In this document: positions 54,179 to 62,046 of the stretch, piece after piece | Layout: every line of letters starts with the position of its first letter | Numbering within the stretch: position 1 is the first letter of the stretch | Assembly (NCBI GenBank): GCA_019637795.1 | Contig: JAHBUY010000005.1 | Coordinates: forward strand, 62,001 to 126,000 | From: a bacterium | GTDB lineage: Bacteria > Desulfobacterota > Binatia > HRBIN30 > CADEER01 | Reading direction: 5' to 3' | DNA length: 64,000 bases | Translations under genes and position numbers: made by a program | Notes under the pieces: generated by a model | Seen by the model: the letters and a program-made list of their open reading frames with translations, nothing else | Database searches by the model: none | What the model was told of the DNA's origin: nothing

Positions 54179-55562
54179 GGTAGTGTCGGCTGATTGGTGG
54201 AAAAGCGAAAAGGCGTCATCATCCGGCGAGTTGTAACCCACAGCTCGCGCCCGCTGGCCAGAGCGGGTGCCGGAGGATGACGCCATGGGAAGCGATAGCA
54301 AGGGGACGAGACCGGGAGAAGCGTTCGGCCGCGATTCGATCGAGCAGGTGATGCGGGAGCGGATTCGGGAGACGATCGAGGTGTTGGTCGAGGAGGAGCT
54401 GGAAGCGGCGCTGGGCGCGGCGAAATCGGCGCGAGTGGGCGGCGAGCGAGTGGGCTATCGCCACGGCCGGCGGCCGCGGACGTTGAGCACCAGCGGGACC
54501 GACGACGTTCGCGCTGCCGCGTGCCCGGCTGCACGACGCCGCCGGCGAGCGCGAGTGGCGCAGCGCGATGTTCGAGCTACGCGCGGCGCACGGCGGGTCG
54601 ACGAGGGCTGTTGGGGATCTACCTGAGCGGCACCAACACGCGGCGGCGCTGCGCGGGGCGCTGGCGCCGTGCTGCGCGGCGCGCCGCTGGGCAGGACGCG
54701 ATCTCGCGCCTGGTCGGGCGGTTGCGCGAAGACTTCACCACGTGGAGCCAGCGGGACCTGGCGGCCGAGCAGATCCGCTACCTGTTTCTCGACGGCTGGT
54801 ATCCGCGGGTCCGCATCGGCAAGAAGCGGGTACGGGTCCCGGTGCTGTGGTGACGCTGGGGACGTGCGCGGACGGGCGGCGAGGTGCTGTAAATCTGCGC
54901 GTGGCGGGCGAGGAGAGCACGGCCGCCTGGCCGGGAGGTGTTGGAGGCGCTACCAGAAGCGCCAGCTGGACCAGTGGTAGCGGTGATCGACGGCAACCCC
55001 GACGCAGGCGGCCCTGCAGGCGACCTGGCCGCAGCTCGATGATGCAGCGCTGCACCAATCACAAGCTCTGGAACCTGCTCATAAAGGCCCCCGGCGCACC
55101 TGCGCGAGGAGAACCGCGGAGGACTACCGCCGGATGATCTACGCCGCGACGGCGGCCGGCGTGGAGAAGGCGCGCGTGGCGTTCAGCCGCAAGTGGAAGC
55201 TGCGCTGCAAGGAGCTGACGTGGAGCAGCCTTCGAAGAAGAGGCGGGGAATCACTCTTCACCTTCCTGCGCGCTATCCCGTGGCGCAGTGGAAACGCACC
55301 GCCAACGCGCTGGAGCGCATCAACGGAGATTCCACGCCGCCGCACCAAGACCCAGGCGAGCCTGCCGAGCGAGGATGCCGTCCTGCTGCTGCTCTTCGGC
55401 CTGATCCGCAGCGGGCAGATCACCTTGCGGCGCATGGTCGGCTGGCAGGAGATGCCGGCGGTTACCCAACGGAGCAACGCGGCCTGACCGCATAGAGTCC
55501 ATTACTGGTTACGCTGCCGGATGCGAGGCGCGACTCTTTTCCACCACTTGACCGACACCACC
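54179..55562 (+). mobile_element. IS256-family element, copy A, nested in IS630 copy A
   Basis: 1384 bp between 8-bp target duplications CTCGCCAG (54171-54178 and 55563-55570). Ends GGTAGTGTCGGCTGATTGG... and ...CTTGACCGACACCACC are inverted repeats, with an internal GGTGGAAAAG match. It carries a Mutator-type transposase gene. Confidence 0.88.
54285..55487 (+). pseudogene. IS256-family (Mutator) transposase, copy A, frameshifted
   Basis: The frame starts at ATG 54285 (GDSIEQVMRERIRETIEVLV-type N-terminus) and ends at TGA 55485-55487 (MVGWQEMPAV). Mutator landmarks occur in different frames: YLFLDGWYPRVRIGKKRVRV (first Asp), the RCTNHKLWNLL core with the second acidic region, and LPSEDAVLLLLFG near the end. 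At least several indels relative to copy B disrupt the reading frame, so no active enzyme is expected. Confidence 0.8.
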
Positions 55563-56119
55563 CTCGCCAGCGCGGCGCGATTCACCTGGAGTACCTGCCC
55601 GCCTACGCGCCGGAGCTGAACCCCGTGGAATACATCTGGGGGTACTGGAAGAAGCATGAGCTGCCCAACTTCTGTCCGAAGGACTTCTCGCAGCTCACCA
55701 CCGTGGCGCGCCGCGCCTTGCGCCGAATGCAGCGCCGCCCCACGCTGGTGACCGCCTTCTGGCAGCAAGCGGAGCTGTTCTAGATCCCGTCACTATATTC
55801 TGCGAGACTCAATAACGTCGCCGACGCGAAGCCCGGTCGCCTCACCGACCCGCATCCCGGTCCGGGCGAGGACGAACGTCCGGAGGTAGTCGGCCGGGTC
55901 GAGTCGCTTCGTAGCTTCGGCGAGGAACGCAGTCAGTTCGTCGCGTTCGAGGGGCTCGATCTCGGGCGGGCGGTTCCGCGGCAGGTCATCGGAGAGGTCG
56001 GCGACCGGGTTCGCCCTCACGAGGCGGCCGATACCGTCCGACATCGACCTAGCCGCGGCTCGCTAAGCGAATATCATCACCCCCGGGGAACGGCCAACGC
56101 GCTTCCAGGCCCTTTTGAG

Positions 56120-56149
56120 TTGACTACACTAGATAGAGGGGTGTGTAAG
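56120..56149 (+). promoter_or_regulatory. Candidate promoter of the CBASS-like operon
   Basis: TTGACT (56120-56125), 18-bp spacer, TGTAAG (56144-56149). The ribosome-binding site AAAGGAGAG follows at 56208-56215, so the leader is about 70 nt. Confidence 0.4.
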
Positions 56150-56221
56150 AAAACTTAGCACCAGGGGTTGCAAATGGAGCTCGCCGCGTGGCAATCTCCC
56201 CCCGGCGAAAGGAGAGCGAAG

Positions 56222-57142
56222 ATGCAGGTTCAAGCCCCGGTTAAGTCGCGCGATTGGGAGAACACGTTTGCGGTGTGGGCGCGACCGCCGAGCGAGGCTG
56301 AACAACAGCGGTGCGCCAACGCAGAACGCGCAGTGCGGGAAGCCATCCGCGCAAGCCGGAAGCTCCAGTACCGTGAAATCACCGTCTTCACTCATGGGTC
56401 CTTTCGCAACCGGGTGAACAGCCCGCGCGAAAGCGATGTCGACGTAGGCGTGCTCTGCGTCGACACTTTCAATCCCTACTATCCGCCCGGCATCACCGGC
56501 GATCAGCTCGGACACCAGCCAGCGACGTACGGCTACGCAACGTTCAAGAACGAGGTCGAAGAGGCGTTGGTCGACTACTTCGGGCGCTCTTCAGTCCACC
56601 GGGGAAACAAGGCGTTCGACATCCGCGCGAACAGTCAGTTGGTTGACGCTGATGTCGCGCCGTTCTTCGAGCACCGGCGGTACTTCGAACACGAAGGCAA
56701 GTATTACCACGAGTCGGGCGTCGTCCTGTTTCCCGACAACGGGTGGCGGATCATCAACTGGCCTGAGCAGCACTACGAGAACGGCGTGGCGAAGAACCTG
56801 CGGACCAACCGGGCCTACAAAGGACTCGTCCGCATCCTCAAATCGCTCCGCAACGAAATGGATGACGCCGGCATTGAGGTCGCCAAGCCGATGTGCGGCT
56901 TCCTTCTTGAGTGTCTCGCGTGGAACGTCGCCGACTCCAGGCTTGATCACGAACGGTGGGAGGACATCGTTCAGGATGCGCTCACGTCGTTGTGGGTCGA
57001 CACGTTGACCGATGAGCCGTGCAAGGAGTGGGGCGAGGTCAGTGAACTCAAGTACCTCTTCCGACCTATTCAGCCGTGGACACGCGAACAGGCACACAGC
57101 TTCATCGAAACCGCGTGGGAGTACGTCGGGATCCGCCGATAG
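56222..57142 (+). CDS. CD-NTase (cGAS/DncV-like nucleotidyltransferase), CBASS second-messenger synthase
   Basis: A 306-aa nucleotidyltransferase. The polymerase-beta-type active site is complete: Gly59-Ser60 in FTHGSFRNRV, Asp72 and Asp74 in ESDVDVGVL, and a third acidic pair Asp142/Asp144 in LVDADVAPFF. C-terminal helices (NRAYKGLVRILKSLRNEMDD) fit a CD-NTase. In CBASS such enzymes sense phage infection and make cyclic oligonucleotides. It is followed 4 bp later by a Cap15-type effector. The start is at ATG 56222, 7 nt after AAAGGAGAG; an ATG at 56174 is less likely. The nucleotide product cannot be read from sequence. Confidence 0.88.
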   Translation: MQVQAPVKSRDWENTFAVWARPPSEAEQQRCANAERAVREAIRASRKLQYREITVFTHGSFRNRVNSPRESDVDVGVLCVDTFNPYYPPGITGDQLGHQPATYGYATFKNEVEEALVDYFGRSSVHRGNKAFDIRANSQLVDADVAPFFEHRRYFEHEGKYYHESGVVLFPDNGWRIINWPEQHYENGVAKNLRTNRAYKGLVRILKSLRNEMDDAGIEVAKPMCGFLLECLAWNVADSRLDHERWEDIVQDALTSLWVDTLTDEPCKEWGEVSELKYLFRPIQPWTREQAHSFIETAWEYVGIRR

Positions 57143-57146
57143 GCTG

Positions 57147-57809
57147 ATGCCGACACGGCCGCAAATCGCCGCGCTGCTCGTCGTCGCCGGCATCGCATGG
57201 GGCGTCGCCCTTATTCTCAGCGGTACGACGGTGTCATGGGCACATGCCGCTCCCTTCGGGACAGCCGTGAGCGCCGTCGGCTTAGCCGCCACGGTCTTCA
57301 ACCGGTGGGCGTGGAGATGGCCCATCGCGTATGGGTGGCTCTCAAAGCAGCCCGATCTTCGCGGCACATGGCGTGTGCTGCTTGACTCCGAGTGGGAAGA
57401 TCCCGTGACGCGCCGGCGAATCGGGCCGATCACCGCCTACATGGGAATCGAGCAGACGTACTCGAAGATCACCATGCACTTGATGACGTCCGAGTCGGAG
57501 TCGTGGCTCACCGCCCACTGCATTGAGACATCAAAGAAAACGACGACCGGCTACACCGTCGTTGGCGTCTACCACAACAAGCCGAAGCCCGAACTCCGGA
57601 CGGGGCGGAGCCCGATGCACTTCGGCACCTTGTCGGTCGACACGCACGGTCCCGAGCAGCGGCCGACCAGTATGGCAGGAGAGTATTGGACTGATCGCAA
57701 GACCAAGGGAACGATCGCTCTGGCCGATCGGCGGGCCGAGGTGATTACCCGCTACGAAGATGCGCACAGGGCCTTCGACGACGGAGACGGAGTAGCTCAT
57801 GCCGGTTAG
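57147..57809 (+). CDS. cap15: Cap15-type CBASS effector (2TM plus beta-barrel)
   Basis: A 220-aa membrane protein. Two transmembrane helices at about residues 8-26 (ALLVVAGIAWGVALILSG) and 33-50 (APFGTAVSAVGLAATVF) are followed by a beta-rich domain starting PDLRGTWRVLLDSEW and ending AGEYWTDRKTKGTIALADRR. This is the layout of the SMODS-associated 2TM beta-rich (Cap15) family, whose barrel binds a cyclic nucleotide and whose helices then damage the inner membrane. It lies 4 bp after the CD-NTase and overlaps the next gene by 11 bp. Confidence 0.85.
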   Translation: MPTRPQIAALLVVAGIAWGVALILSGTTVSWAHAAPFGTAVSAVGLAATVFNRWAWRWPIAYGWLSKQPDLRGTWRVLLDSEWEDPVTRRRIGPITAYMGIEQTYSKITMHLMTSESESWLTAHCIETSKKTTTGYTVVGVYHNKPKPELRTGRSPMHFGTLSVDTHGPEQRPTSMAGEYWTDRKTKGTIALADRRAEVITRYEDAHRAFDDGDGVAHAG

Positions 57810-58197
57810 CTTCCAGGGCATCCAGAGAGGATCCCGCTACTCGCGCCAGCGGCTTGCTGCACTGTGGGGATACCGCAGCTTCCACGCGATCGCACGTGGC
57901 CTCGTGACCCCGCGGGACGACAACAAGCTCATCCTCTTTATCACCGAGGGCGAGGGGCAGCAGCCAACAGCGCAGCGCTACTCCAACCACTTCGACGGCC
58001 ACACCCTCACGATCGACGGCCCGGACGATCACTTCGCCGAAGACCGCACCATCAACACCCGCGCGAACGGCGACGAGATTCACCTCTTCCACCGTGAGCA
58101 CCCGCGCGACGACTTCACCTATTGCGGCCGGATCCGTCTCGTTGACCACCGCCTCTACACCGACCGCCCGAGCCGCTTCACTTTCGAGGTCGAATGA
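57799..58197 (+). CDS. Small DUF3427-like protein in the CBASS operon
   Basis: A 132-aa soluble protein overlapping the Cap15 gene by 11 bp. It contains the pattern GSRYSRQRLAALWGYRSFHA, VTPRDDNKLILFITEG, YSNHFDGHTLTIDGP, GDEIHLFHRE and FTYCGRIRLV. This matches my recollection of DUF3427, usually the C-terminal domain of helicase or defence proteins. Here it is alone. The RxELA-LWGY segment may be a small winged-helix-like front. It overlaps the next ATG by 4 bp (ATGA). A modulator, adaptor or nucleic-acid reader for the system is possible; no CBASS role is known to me. Confidence 0.75.
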   Translation: MPVSFQGIQRGSRYSRQRLAALWGYRSFHAIARGLVTPRDDNKLILFITEGEGQQPTAQRYSNHFDGHTLTIDGPDDHFAEDRTINTRANGDEIHLFHREHPRDDFTYCGRIRLVDHRLYTDRPSRFTFEVE

Positions 58198-58507
58198 TGC
58201 GCCTTGGGCGCTCCGGCGCGTGGAGAAGTGGAGCAATCGCGCTTTCCGTGTTGATTGCGAACGCGGCCGTGGCCGACGACCAACTTGGTTTCGCACGACA
58301 ACTGAGCGAGCTCGCTGGAAAAAACCGAGCCGTCGCGGTTGCCAGTGTAGTTATTGAGTATCGTAAAATATAGTGACATTGAGCGGCGGATGTGATACAC
58401 GACGATCCATGGGAAATCCGGCGGGGGTGAAGCGGGATTTTGATGAGTTGGAACGGCGGCGACTGGAGGCCGCGCGGTTACTGAAGGCCGGGGTGAAACC
58501 GGCCGAG

Positions 58508-59884
58508 GGTAGTGTCGGCTGATTGGTGGAAAAGCGAAAAGGCGTCATCATCCGGCGAGTTGTAACCCACAGCTCGCGCCCGCTGGCCAGAGCGGGTGCC
58601 GGAGGATGACGCCATGGGAAGCGATAGCAAGGGGACGAGACCGGGAGAAGCGTTCGGCCGCGATTCGATCGAGCAGGTGATGCGGGAGCGGATTCGGGAG
58701 ACGATCGAGGTGTTGGTCGAGGAGGAGCTGGAAGCGGCGCTGGGCGCGGCGAAATCGGCGCGAGTGGGCGGCGAGCGAGTGGGCTATCGCCACGGCCGGC
58801 GGCCGCGCGGACGTTGAGCACCAGCTTGGGACCGACGACGTTCGCGCTGCGCGTGCCCGGCTGCACGACGCCGCCGGCGAGGCGAGTGGCGCAGCGCGAT
58901 GTTCGAGCGCTACGCGCGCGGGCACGGCGCGGGTCGACGAGGCTGTTGGGGATCTACCTGAGCGGCACCAACACGCGGCGGCTGCGCGGGGCGCTGGCGC
59001 CGTTGCTGCGGCGCGCCGCTGGGCAGGACGCGATCTCGCGCCTGGTCGGGCGGTTGCGCGAAGACTTCCACGTGGAGCCAGCGGGACCCTGGCGGCCGAG
59101 CAGATCCGCTACCTGTTTCTCGACGGCTGGTATCCGCGGGTCACGCATCGGCAAGCGGGTACGGGTCCCGGTGCTGGTGACGCTGGGGACGTGCGCGGAC
59201 GGGCGGCGGGTGCTGCTCGATCTGCGCGTGGCGGGCGGGAGAGCAGGCCGCCTGGCAGGAGGTGTTGGAGGCGCTGCAGAAGCGCCAGCTGGGACGCCCG
59301 GTGTTGGCGGTGATCGACGGCAACGCCCGGCCTGGAAGGCGGCCCTGCAGGCGACCTGGCCGCAGCTCGACGTGCAGCGCTGCACCAATCACAAGCTCTG
59401 GAACCTGCTCGCCAAGGCCCCGGCGCGCACCTGCGCGAGGCCGCGGAGGACTACCGCCGGATGATCTACGCCGCGACGGCGGCCGACGTGGAGAAGGCGC
59501 GCGTGGCGTTCAGCCGCAAGTGGAAGCTGCGCTGCAGGCGGCGTGGAGCAGCTTCGAGGAGGCGGGGATCGCCTCTTCACCTTCCTGCGCTATCCCGTGG
59601 CGCAGTGGAAGGCGCTGCGCACCACCAACGCGCTGGAGCGCATCAACGAGGAGTTCCGCCGCCGCACCAAGACCCAGGCGAGCCTGCCGAGCGAGGATGC
59701 CGTCCTGCTGCTGCTCTTCGGCCTGATCCGCAGCGGGCAGATCACCTTGCGGCGCATGGTCGGCTGGCAGGAGATGCCGGCGGTTACCCAACGGAGCAAC
59801 GCGGCCTGACCGCATAGAGTCCATTACTGGTTACGCTGCCGGATGCGAGGCGCGACTCTTTTCCACCACTTGACCGACACCACC
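58508..59884 (+). mobile_element. IS256-family element, copy B, nested in IS630 copy B
   Basis: 1377 bp between 8-bp target duplications CGGCCGAG (58500-58507 and 59885-59892). Ends are as in copy A. The two copies differ mainly by scattered single-base indels. Confidence 0.88.
58614..59809 (+). pseudogene. IS256-family (Mutator) transposase, copy B, frameshifted
   Basis: The frame starts at ATG 58614 and the last piece ends at TGA 59807-59809. Mutator landmarks (YLFLDGWYPRV, CTNHKLWNLL, TNALERINEEFRRRTKTQ) are in different frames. Indels differ from copy A, so the intact parent can be inferred by merging both. Confidence 0.8.
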
Positions 59885-61542
59885 CGGCCGAGGTGGCGCG
59901 GCGGGTGGGCGTCCATCGCCAGTCGGTGAGTCGCTGGGTGCAGCAGTTGGCGACCCACGGGCGGGCCGGGCTGAAGAAGGCGGGGCGCGCGGGGCGCCCA
60001 CCGCGCCTGACCGCCTCGCAACGCCGCCAGCTCGAACGCGCCCTGCAGCGCGGCCCGGAAGCGCTCGGATACCCCACCGGGTTGTGGACCACCGGGCGCG
60101 TCGCGGAGCTGATCGAGCAGGAGTTCGCGGGCCCCATCCGGCCACGTCTGGCGCTTGCTCCGGCAGCTCGGGTGGAGCTGCCAGCGGCCGACCGGCGCGC
60201 CCTGGGTACGACGAAGCCCGTATCCGCTGGTGGAAACGCGAGCACTGGCCCGCCCTTAAAAGCCCGCCGCGAGCGCCATCGTCTTCATCGATGAAAGCGG
60301 ACTCAGTGAGCGCCCGCACCGCTGTCGGACATGGGCGCCGCGGGGGCGGACCCCGGTCCTCCAGTATCACTTCCACTGGAAGGACTCTCGGCGATCGCGG
60401 GCGTAACGTGTTGGCAGTTCTACTTCCGGCTGTACCCGGCACGATCAAGAGTCCGGAGATCGTCGACTTCTTGGGCCGTCTCCAACGGGCCTCCCGGAAG
60501 CTGCTCATCGCCTGGGATGGGCTGCGGCAACGCAGTCGACTGGTGAAGGACTTCATCGCTCGCCAGCGCGGCGCGATTCACCTGGAGTACCTGCCCGCCT
60601 ACGCGCCGGAGCTGAACCCCGTGGAATACATCTGGGGGTACTGGAAGAAGCATGAGCTGCCCAACTTCTGTCCGAAGGACTTCTCGCAGCTCACCACCGT
60701 GGCGCGCCGCGCCTTGCGCCGAATGCAGCGCCGCCCCACGCTGGTGACCGCCTTCTGGCAGCAAGCGGAGCTGTTCTAGATCCCGTCACTATATTCTGCG
60801 AGACTCAATAGGGTCGCATGCGACCGCGGACACGGAACCGGGTTCTTTCATCGAAGCGGCCGAGTGATTACCGCCGCCCACGTCGTGGCGGAATGCGATC
60901 GAGCGAAGGTCGTGATCATAAACAGTGCGCTGCAACCAACGGGGGTCACGGCGATCGTATCGGACGCTCGGCTTGATCTCGCGCTTCTCACGACGTCGAA
61001 GCCGTTCACGGGGCCGACACTACCGATAAGCACGCAGAGCGAGTTTCAGTTCGGGATGCCTGTGTCCGCATGGGGCTATCCGGCCGGCTACAGAGGTGAG
61101 CGCCCGCTTCTCGCAGTCGGGTTCATCTCCGGCGCCGCGCAGGTCAAGACAGACGGCGGCGTCGCGCCCCGCTTCTTCATCAACGCGGCGTTCAACCCCG
61201 GGAACTCTGGCGGCCCGTTGTTGAACCTCGATGACGGATCGGTGATCGGCGTCGTGTCGAGCAAACTCGACCCGTACCCCAATGAGATTGTCGCCGCCCT
61301 CAACTTCTTACGCACCAACAGCGCCGGGTTCTCGGTCGGGGTGCAGTTGCCGGACGGGACAACGAGAGAGATCCATCAGGGCCAATTGCTCGGCGAGATA
61401 CTAGAGTTCATGCGCGACCAGACGCAGACGGTCGTCGGACACACTACGACAACGCAGGACCTCCGCACCTTCCTCACGGCGAACGGAATCGAGCCGTAGA
61501 AGATGAGTCGCGGCCGATGGGCGCCGTCCCGGTCGCCGGCCC

Positions 61543-61741
61543 GCCCTCGCGCTATGTGCGCATGGAGTGCTACGTCAGGCCGCGTTAGGCCGCTTGAGGC
61601 CGAAAACTCCGACCGCCCGCGATGTCGACGCCGTCCGACCCCATCCACGTAAGCGCCGGGATTCTCGTGCGAAATGGGCAAGTGCTCGCGTGTCAGCGGC
61701 GCGCCGATCAATCCCACGCCGGCAAGTGGGAGTTCCCCGGT
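61543..61741 (+). repeat. Right direct repeat of the island: 5' region of the intact mutT gene
   Basis: About 199 bp similar to 51124-51319, containing the ATG and first 40 codons of the NUDIX gene. Past 61741 only this copy continues as a complete gene, so the island end replaced the 5' part of the gene. Confidence 0.82.
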
Positions 61742-62038
61742 GGCAAGCGCGAGGCGGGCGAGACCATGGCGCAGTGCCTGCGGCGTGAGCTGCGCGAGGA
61801 GCTGGGGATCGACGTCGAGGTCGGCGCCGAGCTGTGGCGGCACGAGCACGCCTATGCGGGCGGCCCGCCGGTGGCGCTGGTGTTCTTCCGCATCGACCGC
61901 TTCGCCGGCGAGCCGCGCAACCTGGTGTTCGCCGACCTGCGCTGGGTCGAGCTGGCCGATCTGGCGGGGCTCGACTTCCTCGACGCCGACCGCGAGCTGA
62001 TCGCCCTTCTGCCGGGTCTCCTGCGCGCCAGCCACTGA
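61622..62038 (+). CDS. mutT: MutT-type NUDIX hydrolase
   Basis: A 138-aa NUDIX protein: IHVSAGILVRNGQVLACQRR, the full NUDIX box (G at GGKREAGETMAQC followed by RRELREELGID, fitting G-x5-E-x7-REUxEExGU), and LRWVELADLAGLDFL. MutT hydrolyses 8-oxo-dGTP, so it complements the MutY-type glycosylase of the same repair pathway (not adjacent). The first 40 codons come from the island-borne copy of the gene start. It is followed 8 bp later by a secreted protein gene. Confidence 0.92.
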   Translation: MSTPSDPIHVSAGILVRNGQVLACQRRADQSHAGKWEFPGGKREAGETMAQCLRRELREELGIDVEVGAELWRHEHAYAGGPPVALVFFRIDRFAGEPRNLVFADLRWVELADLAGLDFLDADRELIALLPGLLRASH

Positions 62039-62046
62039 GCGACGCA

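Larger units (their letters stand above)
53395..55783 (+). pseudogene. IS630-family transposase, copy A, broken
   Basis: Rebuilt from pieces, the protein has an HTH (EVARRVGVHRQSVSRWVQQL) and a DDE_3 core: FIDESGL, WDGLRQHRSRLVKDF and LPAYAPELNPVEYIWGYWKK. Single-base gains and losses relative to copy B shift the frame several times, and the IS256-like element interrupts it at 54178. It includes a run of eight A at about 53857 where copy B has four. It ends at the TAG at 55781-55783. No functional product is expected. Confidence 0.8.
53340..55812 (+). mobile_element. IS630-family element, copy A (interrupted by IS256-like element)
   Basis: Terminal inverted repeats TTGAGTATCGTAAAATATAG / matching TTGAGTCTCGCAGAATATAG on the right, with TA duplications at 53338-53339 and 55813-55814, as expected for IS630/Tc1-mariner-type insertion at TA. 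It inserted into the recombinase gene. The transposase frame begins at 53395. An IS256-like element (54179-55562) lies inside. Confidence 0.88.
52832..56044 (-). pseudogene. Tyrosine recombinase (integrase) split by an IS630-family insertion
   Basis: C-terminal part 52832-53339 and N-terminal part 55815-56044 rejoin in frame once the IS630 element and one TA copy are removed (508+230 = 738 bp, 245 codons plus stop). The rebuilt protein has the catalytic set: Arg in LARTGMRVGEATGLRVGDV, Lys in TPKSGKTRRVDL, RHTYASHLL, GHHS and the Tyr in RVYGHL. The N-terminal core-binding domain is mostly missing: a stop codon lies in frame shortly upstream of the ATG at 56044. It presumably integrated the island; the element is now immobile unless helped in trans. 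Confidence 0.85.
58409..60779 (+). pseudogene. IS630-family transposase, copy B, broken
   Basis: The start ATG is at 58409. Only ~33 codons precede the IS256-like insertion at 58507; the rest resumes at 59893 and ends at TAG 60777-60779. The DDE_3 elements are present but frameshifted relative to each other (RRRERHRLHR frame versus LPAYAPELNPVEYIWG). The last piece (60568-60779) reads cleanly. No active enzyme expected. Confidence 0.8.
58354..60808 (+). mobile_element. IS630-family element, copy B (interrupted by IS256-like element)
   Basis: Same ends as copy A, with TA duplications at 58352-58353 and 60809-60810, inserted into the protease gene. It is split at another place by an IS256-like element (58508-59884), proof that the two composites arose separately rather than by copying the composite. 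Confidence 0.88.
58194..61499 (+). pseudogene. Secreted trypsin-like protease, fourth gene of the operon, split by an IS630-family insertion
   Basis: Coding pieces are 58194-58353 and 60811-61499. Removing the IS and one TA copy joins them in frame (160+689 = 849 bp, 282 aa plus stop). A signal peptide (WRSGAIALSVLIANAAVA) precedes a trypsin/HtrA-like domain: GHGTGFFHRSGRVITAAHVV (His), DARLDLALL (Asp) and NPGNSGGPLL (Ser). The C-terminal ~90 residues have no PDZ signature. The start ATG overlaps the DUF3427-like stop by 4 bp, so it was part of the same operon. The downstream part alone has no start; the gene is presumably dead. Confidence 0.85.
51320..61741 (+). mobile_element. Integrated genomic island carrying a CBASS-type defence operon
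   Basis: The boundaries are set by the duplicated mutT 5' region: left copy ends at 51319, right copy ends at 61741, where the complete gene continues. The interior has markedly different composition in parts (51400-52500 is far less GC-rich), a tyrosine recombinase gene, a ParB-like/HNH pair, the CBASS-like genes and two nested IS complexes. Integration into the 5' part of a protein gene with restoration of that gene is known for some recombinases. The exact crossover point lies somewhere in the repeat and cannot be pinned down here. Confidence 0.8.

Noticed and set aside
51320..61741. The island as a prophage
   Set aside because: No capsid, terminase, portal or tail genes are present; the contents are an integrase, a ParB/HNH pair, defence genes and IS elements.
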